From positions 13,681 through 65,175 of the forward strand of contig JAIMKT010000017.1 of the NCBI GenBank assembly GCA_020692245.1: DNA of 51,495 nucleotides, read 5' to 3'. Below are positions 16,381 to 25,985 of this stretch, in pieces. Position 1 is the stretch's first letter. Every line of letters starts with the position of its first letter. Made by a program: the position numbers and the translations under genes. Origin of the DNA: Microcoleus sp. GA_180221_E-2-1-MAG-45_12 (lineage in GTDB: Bacteria > Cyanobacteriota > Cyanobacteriia > Cyanobacteriales > JAAUUE01). The notes under the pieces were generated by a model that searched no databases, had not been told where the DNA came from, and worked only from the letters and a program-made list of their open reading frames with translations.

Positions 16381-17670
16381 CTATATTACTGTTCGATCGG
16401 GAATCAGAGCATTTTTCATAATTACCACAATTCCACTGCGAATAAAGAACCCCTGATCTTCTCGACTGGCTTCACTTACCCGGTCTTTATTGATAATTTG
16501 TACCTTGCGACCAATCCGGGCATTTTTATCAACAATAGCCTTGCGAATCATGCTATCTGCCCCGATCCCTACCGGAACTGCGCCTTTTTCAGAATTGATG
16601 CTGCGCTCTGCAAAGGGTTCGTAGTAATCTGCCCCCATCAGGAGGGAATCTTCAATAATACACCCAGCTTCAATGCGGGTTCTAATCCCCAGTACCGAGT
16701 GATTGATCCGGCACTCTTTAACAATGCAACCCTCACCAATGATGGATTCGGTGATGTGGCAATCTAATAATTTGGTTGGGGGTAAGTAGCGGGGACGAGT
16801 ATAGATGGGAGCTTTTTCGTCGTAGAAACTGAAGGGGGGCTGGGGTTGTTGGGTAAGGGCAAGGTTGGCTTTATAAAAGGCTTCGATCGTCCCAATATCT
16901 TCCCAGTAACCCTCATGGAGATAGGCTTGAATATTGTAATCTTTAGACGCAGCCGGAATGATTTCTTTGCCGAAGTCTGTTTGATCGGGCAGTTCTTCGA
17001 GGAGTTTTTCTAGTACCGCTTTCTTAAATACATAAATACCCATGGAGGCAATGTAGGGAGTTTCCTTTGCTTGTTCTGGTGTTAGCCCCAACTTGGTGGT
17101 ATCTACCTGCATACTTTCTAGTTCTGCACCCTTGGGCTTTTCTTTGAAGGAAACAATTTTGCCGTTGTCATCCATTTTCATCAAACCAAAATCCGAAGCT
17201 CGACTGCCATCAATAGGAACTACAGAAAGGGTAATATCTGCATTGGTTTCCCGATGCCGCTTCACAAATTCACTATAATCCATCCGATAGAGATGATCCC
17301 CAGAAAGAATCAAATACTCATCCACATCCCAATCTTTCATGATCCATAGGTAGCGGCGGACGGCATCGGCTGTGCCTTGAAACCAGTTAGGATTTTCCGC
17401 TGTTTGTTGGGCTGCGAGGACTTCCACAAAACCTTCACTGAAACCAGAAAAATTGTAGGTACGGGAAATATGGCGGTTCAAGGAAGCTGAGTTGAACTGG
17501 GTTAGTACATAAATTTTTAAGATATCTGAGTTAATACAGTTACTCACAGGAATATCAATCAGTCGATATTTGCCAGCGAGGGGGACTGCTGGTTTTGCCC
17601 GTAGTTTTGTCAAAGGGTACAGCCGTGTACCTGCACCACCACCGAGAATAATACCTAATACTCTTTTCAC
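16381..17670 (-). CDS. glgC: Glucose-1-phosphate adenylyltransferase
   Basis: 429 aa enzyme making ADP-glucose for glycogen. The N-terminal signature [20 protein letters not shown] is followed by [14 protein letters not shown], the [14 protein letters not shown] substrate segment and a catalytic [12 protein letters not shown]. The C-terminal left-handed beta-helix ends with [18 protein letters not shown], the usual ending of cyanobacterial and plant enzymes. In this group 3-phosphoglycerate activates and phosphate inhibits. Length is normal. It stands alone, and the 208-bp region in front of its start carries T-rich direct repeats (TTTTGTCTTA) that probably include the promoter. Confidence 0.97.
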   Translation of the reverse strand: MKRVLGIILGGGAGTRLYPLTKLRAKPAVPLAGKYRLIDIPVSNCINSDILKIYVLTQFNSASLNRHISRTYNFSGFSEGFVEVLAAQQTAENPNWFQGTADAVRRYLWIMKDWDVDEYLILSGDHLYRMDYSEFVKRHRETNADITLSVVPIDGSRASDFGLMKMDDNGKIVSFKEKPKGAELESMQVDTTKLGLTPEQAKETPYIASMGIYVFKKAVLEKLLEELPDQTDFGKEIIPAASKDYNIQAYLHEGYWEDIGTIEAFYKANLALTQQPQPPFSFYDEKAPIYTRPRYLPPTKLLDCHITESIIGEGCIVKECRINHSVLGIRTRIEAGCIIEDSLLMGADYYEPFAERSINSEKGAVPVGIGADSMIRKAIVDKNARIGRKVQIINKDRVSEASREDQGFFIRSGIVVIMKNALIPDRTVI

Positions 17671-17878
17671 AACAACCTCATAAATTTTTTTGTCTTAAAT
17701 TTTGTCTTATACCTGATCTCCCAAGTTTAGTTTCTGATCCTAGGTGGCATTTGGCAAGGGGGATCAAGGATCGATTGACCCGTTTTTAGGAAAAAGACAA
17801 GGTAGGATGGTTAAAACTCTGGTCTGGAATCTAGTTAAATAATCTAGCCATAAACCTATTATAAAAATTCATAAAAAT

Positions 17879-19138
17879 ATGGTTAAAAAAGTAATTGTCC
17901 TCGGTGGCGGGGCGGCGGGTTTTTTTGGGGCGATTACTTGCGCTCAGAAGTATCCCGGTGTGCAGGTGGTTTTGGTGGAGGCGGGGCCGGAGGTGTTGGC
18001 GAAGGTGCGGATTTCTGGCGGGGGGCGGTGCAATGTCACCCATGCTTGTTTTGAGCCGGGACTGTTGGTGCAGAACTATCCTAGAGGATCGAAGGCTTTG
18101 CGGGGGGCGTTTACTCGGTTTCAACCCCAAGATACGATCGAGTGGTTTGCCTCTCAGGGTGTGGAACTTAAAACCGAAGCCGATGGCAGGATGTTTCCCA
18201 CTACAGATAATTCCGCAACGATTACCCATTGTTTGGAACAGGCAGCGATCGAGGCGGGGGTACAAATTTGGACAAAATCAGCAGCAGTGGGGGTCAGCCG
18301 GGAACAGGGGCAGTTTTTGGTGGAGCTACGGCGGGGCGAACAATTACGGGGCGATCGACTCCTTCTTGCTACAGGAAGCAATCCGCAAGGTTATAAAATT
18401 GCGGAAGCTCTGGGACATAGCCTCATTCCCCCAGTTCCTTCTTTGTTTACGTTTAACATTACAGATCCCCGCCTCTCAGAATTATCTGGGGTCAGCTTAG
18501 AGCAGGTCAAACTCCGCCTAATTCCTGAAGAGAAAAATCCCCATAAAACTCCTAGTAAAACCTCTAATAAAACTTCCCTAGAACAGACCGGAGCTTTTTT
18601 AATTACCCATTGGGGCGTGAGTGGGCCCGCCGTTCTCAAACTTTCGGCTTGGGCTGCGAGGGTGTTGCATGACCAGCAATATCAAGGGCAATTAATTATT
18701 AACTGGCTTCCGGCGTATAATCCCGAAGTTTTGCGGCAGCAGCTTACAGCCATAAAAGGGCAGTTACCTCAACGCTCGATCGCCTCTAGTTGTCCCTTTC
18801 CTGTCCCCAAACGCCTCTGGCAAAAACTGGTGAACTATTTGGGGGTAAGCGATGGTCAAAAATGGGCAGAATTATCAAAGAAAACTCTGAACCAGCTAAT
18901 CGAGGAGCTAACGCAGGGAAGCTATGCGATCGAAGGGAAGGGGGTATTCAAGGAAGAATTTGTTACCTGTGGCGGCGTGCCTCTGGGGGAAGTAGATTTT
19001 AAGACTATGGAATCAAAAATATGCCCCGGCTTGTATCTAGCGGGAGAGGTGCTAGACATTGACGGGGTGACGGGGGGGTTTAATTTCCAGAGTGCATGGA
19101 CAACGGGCTATTTAGCTGGATTGGGTTTGGGCAGCTAA
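17879..19138 (+). CDS. HI0933/YhiN-family flavoprotein oxidoreductase
   Basis: 419 aa FAD-dependent enzyme. The dinucleotide motif VLGGGAAGFFGAI starts at residue 8. The family signature KVRISGGGRCNVTHA follows, and GLYLAGEVLDIDGVTGGFN with QSAWTTGYLAG closes the FAD site. About residues 190-330 form the inserted beta domain. Members are annotated as aminoacetone oxidase-like flavoproteins, but the physiological substrate is not settled. The gene is convergent with ndhS, with nine bases between. Confidence 0.88.
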   Translation: MVKKVIVLGGGAAGFFGAITCAQKYPGVQVVLVEAGPEVLAKVRISGGGRCNVTHACFEPGLLVQNYPRGSKALRGAFTRFQPQDTIEWFASQGVELKTEADGRMFPTTDNSATITHCLEQAAIEAGVQIWTKSAAVGVSREQGQFLVELRRGEQLRGDRLLLATGSNPQGYKIAEALGHSLIPPVPSLFTFNITDPRLSELSGVSLEQVKLRLIPEEKNPHKTPSKTSNKTSLEQTGAFLITHWGVSGPAVLKLSAWAARVLHDQQYQGQLIINWLPAYNPEVLRQQLTAIKGQLPQRSIASSCPFPVPKRLWQKLVNYLGVSDGQKWAELSKKTLNQLIEELTQGSYAIEGKGVFKEEFVTCGGVPLGEVDFKTMESKICPGLYLAGEVLDIDGVTGGFNFQSAWTTGYLAGLGLGS

Positions 19139-19147
19139 TTATTTACC

Positions 19148-19339
19148 CTATTTGCCCTTCTTGGCAGTTTTTTCTACTGCCCCTAACTCTGAGAGGCGAA
19201 AGGTGACTAGTTTATCCCAGTTGCCGCCCTCAAATAGGACAGCCGCTTTGTTGCCATCAATACGTTGGACTAAACCTTCAAAGGCATAGTAGGTATCATC
19301 AACATTGGTAACACGGACGATCGATCCCGGAAGAATCAT
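19148..19339 (-). CDS. ndhS: NAD(P)H-quinone oxidoreductase subunit S
   Basis: 63 aa, standard length for cyanobacterial NdhS. It starts [20 protein letters not shown] and contains [20 protein letters not shown], an SH3-like beta barrel, with a lysine-rich tail. The subunit sits on the stromal or cytoplasmic arm of the NDH-1 complex and contributes to ferredoxin binding, so it supports cyclic electron flow around photosystem I. It is divergent from the restriction-modification gene, 83 bp away. Confidence 0.92.
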   Translation of the reverse strand: MILPGSIVRVTNVDDTYYAFEGLVQRIDGNKAAVLFEGGNWDKLVTFRLSELGAVEKTAKKGK

Positions 19340-19422
19340 AGTTTTCTCGATTTGTGTGTTATTAAAAACTAATATAACTTTAGCAGGACTAGTATTTTAA
19401 AACCAAGTAGTCTTAGAAAACC

Positions 19423-22400
19423 ATGGCGAATCAAATCCAAGCCTATTTGCAAGAAGTTATTCAAATTTACCAAAGGGGAAATGCGACGGAGCATACCTAT
19501 CGTCCTGCTTTTCAGAAGTTGATGGAGTCTTTGGATAGTTCGATTCGGGCGGTGAATGAGCCAAAACGAGAAAAGTATGGGATGCCCGATTTTTTGATTA
19601 GTCAGGGAGAGTTGAAGATTGGACATATTGAGGCTAAAGATATTGGGATTCCGTTGAAGGGGCTGGAGAAAAAGGAGCAGATGAGGCGGTATTTTCATGC
19701 CTTGGGAAATTTGATCTTGACAGATTATTTGGAGTTTCGGTGGTATGTGGAAGGGGAGTTGCGCTTGTCGGCTTCGATCGCCACCTTGGATAAGCAGAAA
19801 AAAATTAAGCCTGATCCTGAGGGGATTGCCCAGGTTGATCAACTTTTGCGGCAGTTTTTGTTAACTAAGGTTGTGCAGGTGACGACTCCGAAGGCTTTGG
19901 CGAAAAGGATGGCAGCTTTGGCGCAGTTGATTCGGGATGCGATCACTATGGCTTTGAAAGATAGCGATCGAGGGGGGATGTTACGGCAGCAGTTGGAGTC
20001 GTTTCGCTTGGTGTTGATTCGAGACTTGACGGGGGAGCAGTTTGCAGATATGTATGCTCAGACGATCTGCTATGGTTTGTTTGCGGCGCGGTGCAATACG
20101 GATCAGGTGAGTTCTTTTTCACGGGAAACGGCGGGGTTTAGATTACCTAAAACGAATCCATTTTTACGGGGAATTTTTAATCAAGTTGCGGGTTCGGAAT
20201 TGGACGATCGCATTACTTGGGCGGTGGATACTTTGGCGAGTATTTTGCAGCAAACGGAGATGTCGGCAATTTTAAGGGATTTTGGTCAGCGAGATCGCCG
20301 GGAAGATCCTGTGGTGCATTTTTATGAGACTTTCTTGGCGGAATATGACCCGAAAATGCGGGAGTCACGGGGAGTGTACTATACGCCGGAGCCTGTGGTT
20401 GGGTATATTGTGCGGAGTGTGGATTATATTCTCAAGGAGAAGTTTGGGATTAAGAAGGGGTTGGCAGATAGTACGAAGATTACTGATATGCACAAGGTGC
20501 TAATTCTCGATCCGGCGGTGGGGACTGGGACGTTTATGCATCGGGTGATTGAGCATATTTATGAGGGGTTCAAGAAGCAAAAGGGAATGTGGTCGGGTTA
20601 TGTAAGTCAGCATCTTTTACCCCGTTTATTCGGGTTTGAGTTGCTGATGGCTCCCTATACGGTGGCACACATGAAACTGGGGTTACAGCTTAAAGAGTTG
20701 GGTTATGATTTTAGCTCTGAGGAACGTTTGCGGATTTATTTAACAAATACTCTACAAGAATCTTTTCAAATTGCAGATCAGGTAATTAATTTTGGTTCTC
20801 GAATTAAAGAAGAGGCTGAAGAAGCGAAAGATATTAAACAAGATCGTCCTGTAATGGTGATTATCGGCAATCCGCCTTATTCTGGACATTCGGTAAATAC
20901 AGGAGATTGGATTAAGGGTTTGCTCAATGGCAAGGATATTATCTCCAATACAAAGACTGATAATTATTTTGAGGTTGATGGGAAGCCCTTGGGAGAGAGA
21001 AATTCTAAGTGGTTAAATGATGATTATGTTAAGTTTATTCGTTTTAGTCAATGGCGCATCGATCAAACAGGTTACGGAATCTTAGCTTTTGTCACTAATC
21101 ACGGCTATTTAGACAATCCAACTTTTAGAGGGATGCGGCAAAGTTTATTAAAGACTTTTGATGAAATTTATATTTTAGATTTGCATGGCAATAGTAAGAA
21201 AAAAGAAACTTGTCCTGATGATTCTGTCGATCAAAATGTGTTTGATATTCAGCAGGGTGTAGCGATCGGGATTTTTATTAAATATCAAAATAGTCAGCAG
21301 GAATCAGCAACGGTTTATCATGCGGATTTATGGGGCAAGCGTGAGGTTTTTGAAAATAAGCAGCTTGTTGGTGGTAAGTATCACTGGTTAGATGAGACTG
21401 ATATTAGTTCAATGATTTCAGAGGAAAATAGAATATACCCAGATGCTCCATTTTATTTGTTTAAACCTCAGAATATTGATTTAAGAGTTGAATATGACAA
21501 GTTCTGGAAAATCACTGAGGTCATGAATACTAATGTTTTAGGATTTCAAACCCATCGAGATCACTTTGCTGTTGATTTTGAAGAGACTAATATTTTGAGA
21601 AGATTTCAAGAGATGAGAGACAAATACTTGTCTGATGATGAATATGTTAATAAGTATGAGATCAAAAATAATCGAGACTGGCAATTAGATAAATCTCGAA
21701 AAATTATTCGCTCAGATAATCAATGGAAAGATAAAATCACAAGTTGCTTATATCGTCCTTTTGACTGGCGCTACTGCTATTTTAGTTATGTAGCAATGGA
21801 TTATCCTAGACGTGAATTAACCGATCATGTTTTCAAGAGAGATAATTTATGTTTACTATCTTCAAGACAGCAAGCAAATTTAGGCTATAGACATTGTTGG
21901 GTATCTAAACAACCTGCTAATGATTGTGTCATCTCAACAACAAGTAGAGAAGCAAATCAGGTTTTCCCTCTTTATCTCTACCCAACCGATAAACCAACTT
22001 TATTTGAAACCGAACCAAACAATAATCCCCATAGTCGCCGCCCAAACTTAGCACCAGAATTTATTAACGAATTTTCCCAAAAACTTGGCTTAGAATTTTT
22101 GACCGATGGTAAAGGCGATCAGATTAAAACCTTCGCACCAGAAGACATTTTTCATTATATTTATGCCGTCTTTCATTCTCCAGAATATCGCCAACGCTAC
22201 GCCGAATTTCTGAAAATTGACTTTCCACGAGTTCCCCTCACCAGCAACAACCAACTATTTTGGGAACTGGTCAACCAAGGCGATCGACTCGTCCAACTCC
22301 ACCTGATGAAAGAAACAGGCGCAGAAATTAGTAACTATCCCATTGATGGCTCAAATCTTGTGGAACAAGTCAAATACAACCAAGCTCAACAACAAATCTG

Positions 22401-22629
22401 GATCAACGACCAGCAGTATTTTGCCAATGTCCCGCCCCACATTTGGAACTTCTACATCGGTGGCTATCAAGTTTGTCAGAAATGGCTCAAAGACCGCAAA
22501 GGAAGAGAACTCAGCTTTGATGATTTAGTGCATTATCAAAACATAATTTCCATCTTGGGCGAAACTATAGAAACCATGAACAATATTGACCAAATTATCA
22601 CTAACCACGGAGGATTCCCCTTTGGGTAA
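19423..22629 (+). CDS. Single-chain restriction-modification enzyme (PD-(D/E)XK nuclease + N6-adenine methylase + type ISP-like C terminus)
   Basis: 1068 aa. Residues 50-75 carry a PD-(D/E)XK nuclease signature (D56 in GMPDFLIS; E70-A-K72 in IGHIEAKD). The middle is an N6-adenine methyltransferase: motif I LDPAVGTGTF near 363-372 and catalytic GNPPY at 482-486. The C-terminal 350 residues look like the target-recognition region of type ISP enzymes (CLYRPFDWRYCYF; LFWELVNQGDRLVQLH). No helicase domain lies between nuclease and methylase, so the architecture is closer to type IIG. One chain would both methylate and cut DNA. An MntA/HepT toxin-antitoxin pair follows 12 bp later. I noticed no intact HIP1 octamer, consistent with horizontal origin. 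Confidence 0.85.
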   Translation: MANQIQAYLQEVIQIYQRGNATEHTYRPAFQKLMESLDSSIRAVNEPKREKYGMPDFLISQGELKIGHIEAKDIGIPLKGLEKKEQMRRYFHALGNLILTDYLEFRWYVEGELRLSASIATLDKQKKIKPDPEGIAQVDQLLRQFLLTKVVQVTTPKALAKRMAALAQLIRDAITMALKDSDRGGMLRQQLESFRLVLIRDLTGEQFADMYAQTICYGLFAARCNTDQVSSFSRETAGFRLPKTNPFLRGIFNQVAGSELDDRITWAVDTLASILQQTEMSAILRDFGQRDRREDPVVHFYETFLAEYDPKMRESRGVYYTPEPVVGYIVRSVDYILKEKFGIKKGLADSTKITDMHKVLILDPAVGTGTFMHRVIEHIYEGFKKQKGMWSGYVSQHLLPRLFGFELLMAPYTVAHMKLGLQLKELGYDFSSEERLRIYLTNTLQESFQIADQVINFGSRIKEEAEEAKDIKQDRPVMVIIGNPPYSGHSVNTGDWIKGLLNGKDIISNTKTDNYFEVDGKPLGERNSKWLNDDYVKFIRFSQWRIDQTGYGILAFVTNHGYLDNPTFRGMRQSLLKTFDEIYILDLHGNSKKKETCPDDSVDQNVFDIQQGVAIGIFIKYQNSQQESATVYHADLWGKREVFENKQLVGGKYHWLDETDISSMISEENRIYPDAPFYLFKPQNIDLRVEYDKFWKITEVMNTNVLGFQTHRDHFAVDFEETNILRRFQEMRDKYLSDDEYVNKYEIKNNRDWQLDKSRKIIRSDNQWKDKITSCLYRPFDWRYCYFSYVAMDYPRRELTDHVFKRDNLCLLSSRQQANLGYRHCWVSKQPANDCVISTTSREANQVFPLYLYPTDKPTLFETEPNNNPHSRRPNLAPEFINEFSQKLGLEFLTDGKGDQIKTFAPEDIFHYIYAVFHSPEYRQRYAEFLKIDFPRVPLTSNNQLFWELVNQGDRLVQLHLMKETGAEISNYPIDGSNLVEQVKYNQAQQQIWINDQQYFANVPPHIWNFYIGGYQVCQKWLKDRKGRELSFDDLVHYQNIISILGETIETMNNIDQIITNHGGFPFG

Positions 22630-22641
22630 GGATTAATTAAG

Positions 22642-22980
22642 ATGTATAGCCAAATATCAACCCCTAAAATCTATAGTCGCCTTGGTATTTCTAGTCAACA
22701 ACTTACTCAATTTTGTCAGAAATGGCAAGTTGCTGAATTAGCATTATTTGGCTCAATCTTGCGAGATGACTTTCGAGAAGATAGCGACATTGATTTATTA
22801 GTTTCCTATCAACCTCATGCTAAACGAGGTCTATTTGAAAAAATGACTATGAAAGAAGAACTCGAAATAATGTTAAACCGTAAAGTTGATCTAGTTAGCA
22901 AACAAGCCATTATCCAAAGCCATAACTGGCTACGGCGCAAAAATATTCTGGAATCTGCTGAGGTGATATATGTTGCGTGA
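22642..22980 (+). CDS. mntA: MntA-type nucleotidyltransferase antitoxin
   Basis: 112 aa minimal nucleotidyltransferase. The active site is the classic GS-x10-DxD (GSILRDDFREDSDID). In MntA/HepT systems this protein neutralises the HEPN toxin by adding AMP to a tyrosine of the toxin. It lies 12 bp after the restriction-modification gene and overlaps the toxin gene by 11 bp, so all three are probably one transcript. The tail (RRKNILESAEVIYVA) is usual for the family. Confidence 0.88.
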   Translation: MYSQISTPKIYSRLGISSQQLTQFCQKWQVAELALFGSILRDDFREDSDIDLLVSYQPHAKRGLFEKMTMKEELEIMLNRKVDLVSKQAIIQSHNWLRRKNILESAEVIYVA

Positions 22981-23293
22981 CCAAGAAGCAATTATTGATA
23001 TCATTGAGTCGATTAAATTAATCCTGCATTACGTTGAAGGAATAGATCAAGAAACTCTTGCCGTAAACATTGAAAAACAAGATGCCATTTTGCGGCGTAT
23101 TACCATTATTGGTGAAGCTACAAAGAGGCTAACTCCAGAATTTAGACAACAACATTCAGATATTCCTTGGCGAAAAATTGCAGGGATGAGAGATATAATT
23201 ACTCATGACTATGACGAAGTTGATCTCACAGAAATATGGACAGTCGTTAAAGAAAATCTTCCTGACCTGTTGACTTATATTGAAATCTTGTAA
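22970..23293 (+). CDS. hepT: HepT-type HEPN ribonuclease toxin
   Basis: 107 aa all-helical HEPN protein. The catalytic RX4HXY motif is intact: R74, H79 and Y81 in MRDIITHDYDEV. Y81 is the residue expected to be AMPylated by MntA. HepT toxins cleave RNA when released. The ATG at 22970 has a GAGGTGA ribosome binding site inside the antitoxin gene and overlaps it by 11 bp, the usual coupled order for this pair. A MITE-like element starts three bases after its stop. Confidence 0.88.
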   Translation: MLRDQEAIIDIIESIKLILHYVEGIDQETLAVNIEKQDAILRRITIIGEATKRLTPEFRQQHSDIPWRKIAGMRDIITHDYDEVDLTEIWTVVKENLPDLLTYIEIL

Positions 23294-23295
23294 TT

Positions 23296-23390
23296 TACAG
23301 CACTTTTCTGGTTTGTGGATGACAGGCAAGAGGCTTAAACCCCTTGTTATATGGGGAAAGTGTGTCTTCATCTAGCTGAAAAACGCTGTA
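23296..23390. mobile_element. MITE-like element, 95 bp, imperfect 13-bp inverted ends
   Basis: TACAGCACTTTTC (23296-23308) and GAAAAACGCTGTA (23378-23390) are inverted repeats matching at 11 of 13 positions. The 95-bp stretch contains no gene. It lies directly after the toxin gene stop. It looks like a non-autonomous element or the remnant ends of an insertion sequence. No clear target-site duplication is visible, so the call is tentative. Confidence 0.4.
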
Positions 23391-23466
23391 TTATGGGCTG
23401 CTCTCTACTATTCCAATTGCTGAAGATGATTTTCTTGTCGAGGTCTTACTATGCCTTGATATGACC

Positions 23467-24720
23467 CTAAAAGAACTTCTGATTTCGATAGTTAAATACC
23501 GATTCGACTAACCCCAAGCCGATGAGATTTGCTAAGAGGGACGATCGACCATAGCTCAACAAAGGTAAAGGAATCCCTGTAATCGGCGCCAGACCAATAT
23601 TCATACCAATGTTCACCACCACTTGAAACACCAGCATCGAGAGATAGCCGATCGCAATTAGGGAACCAAAGTTATCCTTAGCATTTTGAGCAATGATCAC
23701 CAACCGCAGACAAATTAGCCAAAAGACAAACAAAACACAGAGCGCTCCTACAAAGCCCAATTCTTCCCCAATGGCGGAAAAAATAAAATCTGTATGTTGC
23801 TCTGGAATAAAGTCCAACTGGGTTTGAGTCCCTTGATTTAAGCCCTTGCCCCAAACCCCCCCGGCGCCGATGGCAATCCTCGACTGGATCAAGTGATAGC
23901 CGCCCCCTAAAGGATCCTTATCAGGGTCAAGAAACATGAGGATCCGGTCTTTTTGGTAATCCTTCAGGACTCCCCAGAGCATACTGCCGAGGGTTCCCGA
24001 AATCAGGTTAATAATCATGGCTCCCAACCCCCCCAGCCAAGTCCAAGGCAGAGAAATCCAGCCAATGACAAACATAGCCGTTACCCACACCGCCCAAGCT
24101 GGCACCGAAACATTGAGGACGATCGCCGAAACAATGGGAGAGATGAGCAGAATTAGCCAGCCCGGATGAGCATTTGCCCAGTAGAGCATCCCGATCGTAA
24201 TCGCTCCAAATACCAAGGATGTTCCCAAATTCGGCTCTAGAAATACAAAAGCCCAAGGCACCGCAGTCACCGCCAGAGCTTTGATCATGTTGGGGATCGT
24301 ATTCGCAGTTTCTTCGTGGAGGAGAGCCGCTAGGGTGACAATGATCCCAATCTTCGCAAACTCTGAAGGCTGGACAAAGAATCCAGCAATATTAATCCAG
24401 CGCTGCGCCCCTAGTCCCTCAGTCCCCACAAATCGCACCGCAATTAGAGAGAAATTAATAAATCCATAGATCGCCCATCGCCAAGGCAGCAAATTTTCGT
24501 AGCGGAATCGAGAGATCCCCAGCGCGATCGCTAGACCCACCAATCCCGTGAGCCAATGTTGCCACCAATCCGTAAGACCTTTATGGAGTTCCGTACTCCG
24601 GATCATCAATCCCCCAAAGGTGGTCATCCCCACAACCAGAGTCAAGAGAGTCCAATCAATTTCTTGCCAAGGAGCAATGACGGAATTGAGGTTAAAGCGT
24701 TTAATAGATTTTTGAAACAT
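23467..24720 (-). CDS. rodA: Rod shape-determining protein RodA (SEDS glycosyltransferase)
   Basis: 417 aa polytopic membrane protein of the SEDS family (FtsW/RodA/SpoVE), the peptidoglycan polymerase that works with a class B PBP during elongation. Key segments: FVGTEGLGAQRWINIAGFFV, QPSEFAKIGIIVTLA, FIPEQHTDFIFSAIGEELGF and GIPLPLLSYGRSSLLANLIG. About ten membrane helices. The shorter C terminus and the absence of a long N-terminal extension favour RodA over FtsW. It is followed on the minus strand by no close partner; upstream is a heptamer repeat tract, then mrp. Confidence 0.92.
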   Translation of the reverse strand: MFQKSIKRFNLNSVIAPWQEIDWTLLTLVVGMTTFGGLMIRSTELHKGLTDWWQHWLTGLVGLAIALGISRFRYENLLPWRWAIYGFINFSLIAVRFVGTEGLGAQRWINIAGFFVQPSEFAKIGIIVTLAALLHEETANTIPNMIKALAVTAVPWAFVFLEPNLGTSLVFGAITIGMLYWANAHPGWLILLISPIVSAIVLNVSVPAWAVWVTAMFVIGWISLPWTWLGGLGAMIINLISGTLGSMLWGVLKDYQKDRILMFLDPDKDPLGGGYHLIQSRIAIGAGGVWGKGLNQGTQTQLDFIPEQHTDFIFSAIGEELGFVGALCVLFVFWLICLRLVIIAQNAKDNFGSLIAIGYLSMLVFQVVVNIGMNIGLAPITGIPLPLLSYGRSSLLANLIGLGLVESVFNYRNQKFF

Positions 24721-24729
24721 AATTTATTT

Positions 24730-24855
24730 CAGTTATCAGTTATCAGTGAACAGTTATCAGTTATTAGAGAAGGAGGTAAGGGAAGGTACAGGGAGGTAGA
24801 GGAGGTACAGTTATCAGTTATCAATCCTTGCTGTTCACTGTTCATTGTTCACTGT
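24730..24855. repeat. Heptamer repeat tract A (rodA-mrp spacer and mrp 3' end)
   Basis: Repeated CAGTTAT/CAGTGAA-type heptamers (equivalent to GATAACT/GTTCACT on the other strand) flank a purine-rich core of GGAGGTA units. The tract reaches into mrp and supplies its last five codons and stop. The same repeat types recur at 33303-33382, 34131-34180, 34340-34427 and 47062-47256. Confidence 0.8.
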
Positions 24856-25914
24856 TTTCAACGCTGCTACGGAAACTTTGGCGGCAACTTGTTTGGCGAT
24901 CGCCACCAGAGCTTTGGCAGAGGCAGATTCGGGTTCAGCGACGACGATCGGAATACCTTGATCGCCCCCGGTGCGGAGATTGATCTCTAGGGGAATCATC
25001 CCTAGTAAAGGAATCCCTAATTCTTGGGCTGTGCGATCGCCCCCTCCCGAACCAAAAATATCGTACTGGCGATCGGGCAGATCGGGGGGAATAAAATAAC
25101 TCATATTCTCGACAATTCCCAACACATTCACCCCCAACTGTTGGAACATTTTTAAGCCTTTCCGGGCATCCAATAACGCCACGGTTTGCGGGGTAGTGAC
25201 AATGACAGCTCCAGCCAGAGGGACAGCTTGAATCAGGGTTAATTGAGCATCCCCAGTACCGGGAGGCATATCCACAATCAGATAATCCAGCTCACCCCAC
25301 TGCACTTGATAGAGAAACTGGCGAATAATGCCATTGAGCATGGGCCCACGCCAGATCACTGGTTGATCCTTATCAATCAAAAAAGCCATGGATACCAACT
25401 TCACTCCATGATTAAAAGCTGGTTCCAGCACATCCTGACCATTTACCTGTTGTACCATCGCCTTCGCTGTGGATAAACCCAGCATATTTGGGGCATTGGG
25501 CCCGTAGATATCCGCATCAATCAGCCCCACTTTGGCTCCAGTTTGGGCGAGGGCGACGGCAATATTCACCGCCACAGTGCTTTTGCCCACACCACCTTTC
25601 CCACTAGAAACGGCAATAATATTTTTCACCCCATCAATCCCGGTTTTATCAGGCGTGGATTTTTGTTGGGGAGTCTCGGCGGTGACATCAATAATTACTT
25701 CAGTGATGCCGGGGAGTTGTTTGACTGCTTTTTGGCAATCTTCGACAATGAATTCCCGGAGCGGACAGGCTGGGGTGGTCAATACCAGGGTAAAGTTCAC
25801 CACTCCCTCCTGAATTTTCACATGCCGAATCATATTTAGCTCAACTAAACTTTTTTGGAGTTCGGGGTCTTGCACTGGGCGTAATACATTTAAGACGGCA
25901 CTAACATCAATCAT
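24835..25914 (-). CDS. Mrp/ApbC-family P-loop ATPase, iron-sulfur carrier
   Basis: 359 aa. Residues 1-75 are a MIP18/DUF59 domain (VLNVLRPVQDPELQKSLVEL). The P-loop ATPase follows: deviant Walker A SSGKGGVGKSTVAVNIA near 104-120, LIDADIYGPNAPNMLG and LIVDMPPGTGD. The family binds and transfers Fe-S clusters to apoproteins and is also called Mrp/NBP35. The C-terminal residues TVNNEQ are encoded by a dispersed heptamer repeat that also contains the stop codon, so the original C terminus was replaced or extended by the repeat. The ATPase core is complete before that point. Confidence 0.93.
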   Translation of the reverse strand: MIDVSAVLNVLRPVQDPELQKSLVELNMIRHVKIQEGVVNFTLVLTTPACPLREFIVEDCQKAVKQLPGITEVIIDVTAETPQQKSTPDKTGIDGVKNIIAVSSGKGGVGKSTVAVNIAVALAQTGAKVGLIDADIYGPNAPNMLGLSTAKAMVQQVNGQDVLEPAFNHGVKLVSMAFLIDKDQPVIWRGPMLNGIIRQFLYQVQWGELDYLIVDMPPGTGDAQLTLIQAVPLAGAVIVTTPQTVALLDARKGLKMFQQLGVNVLGIVENMSYFIPPDLPDRQYDIFGSGGGDRTAQELGIPLLGMIPLEINLRTGGDQGIPIVVAEPESASAKALVAIAKQVAAKVSVAALKTVNNEQ

Positions 25915-25985
25915 AGGATTTATAAAATATTAAACTTTTGTTGGCAATATTGATAATGTTGACAATATTTCACTGAATTAATTAA

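Noticed and set aside
17895-18500. 201-codon plus-strand frame inside the HI0933-type gene
   Set aside because: It is another frame of the flavoprotein gene, with arginine/tryptophan-rich text and no family features.
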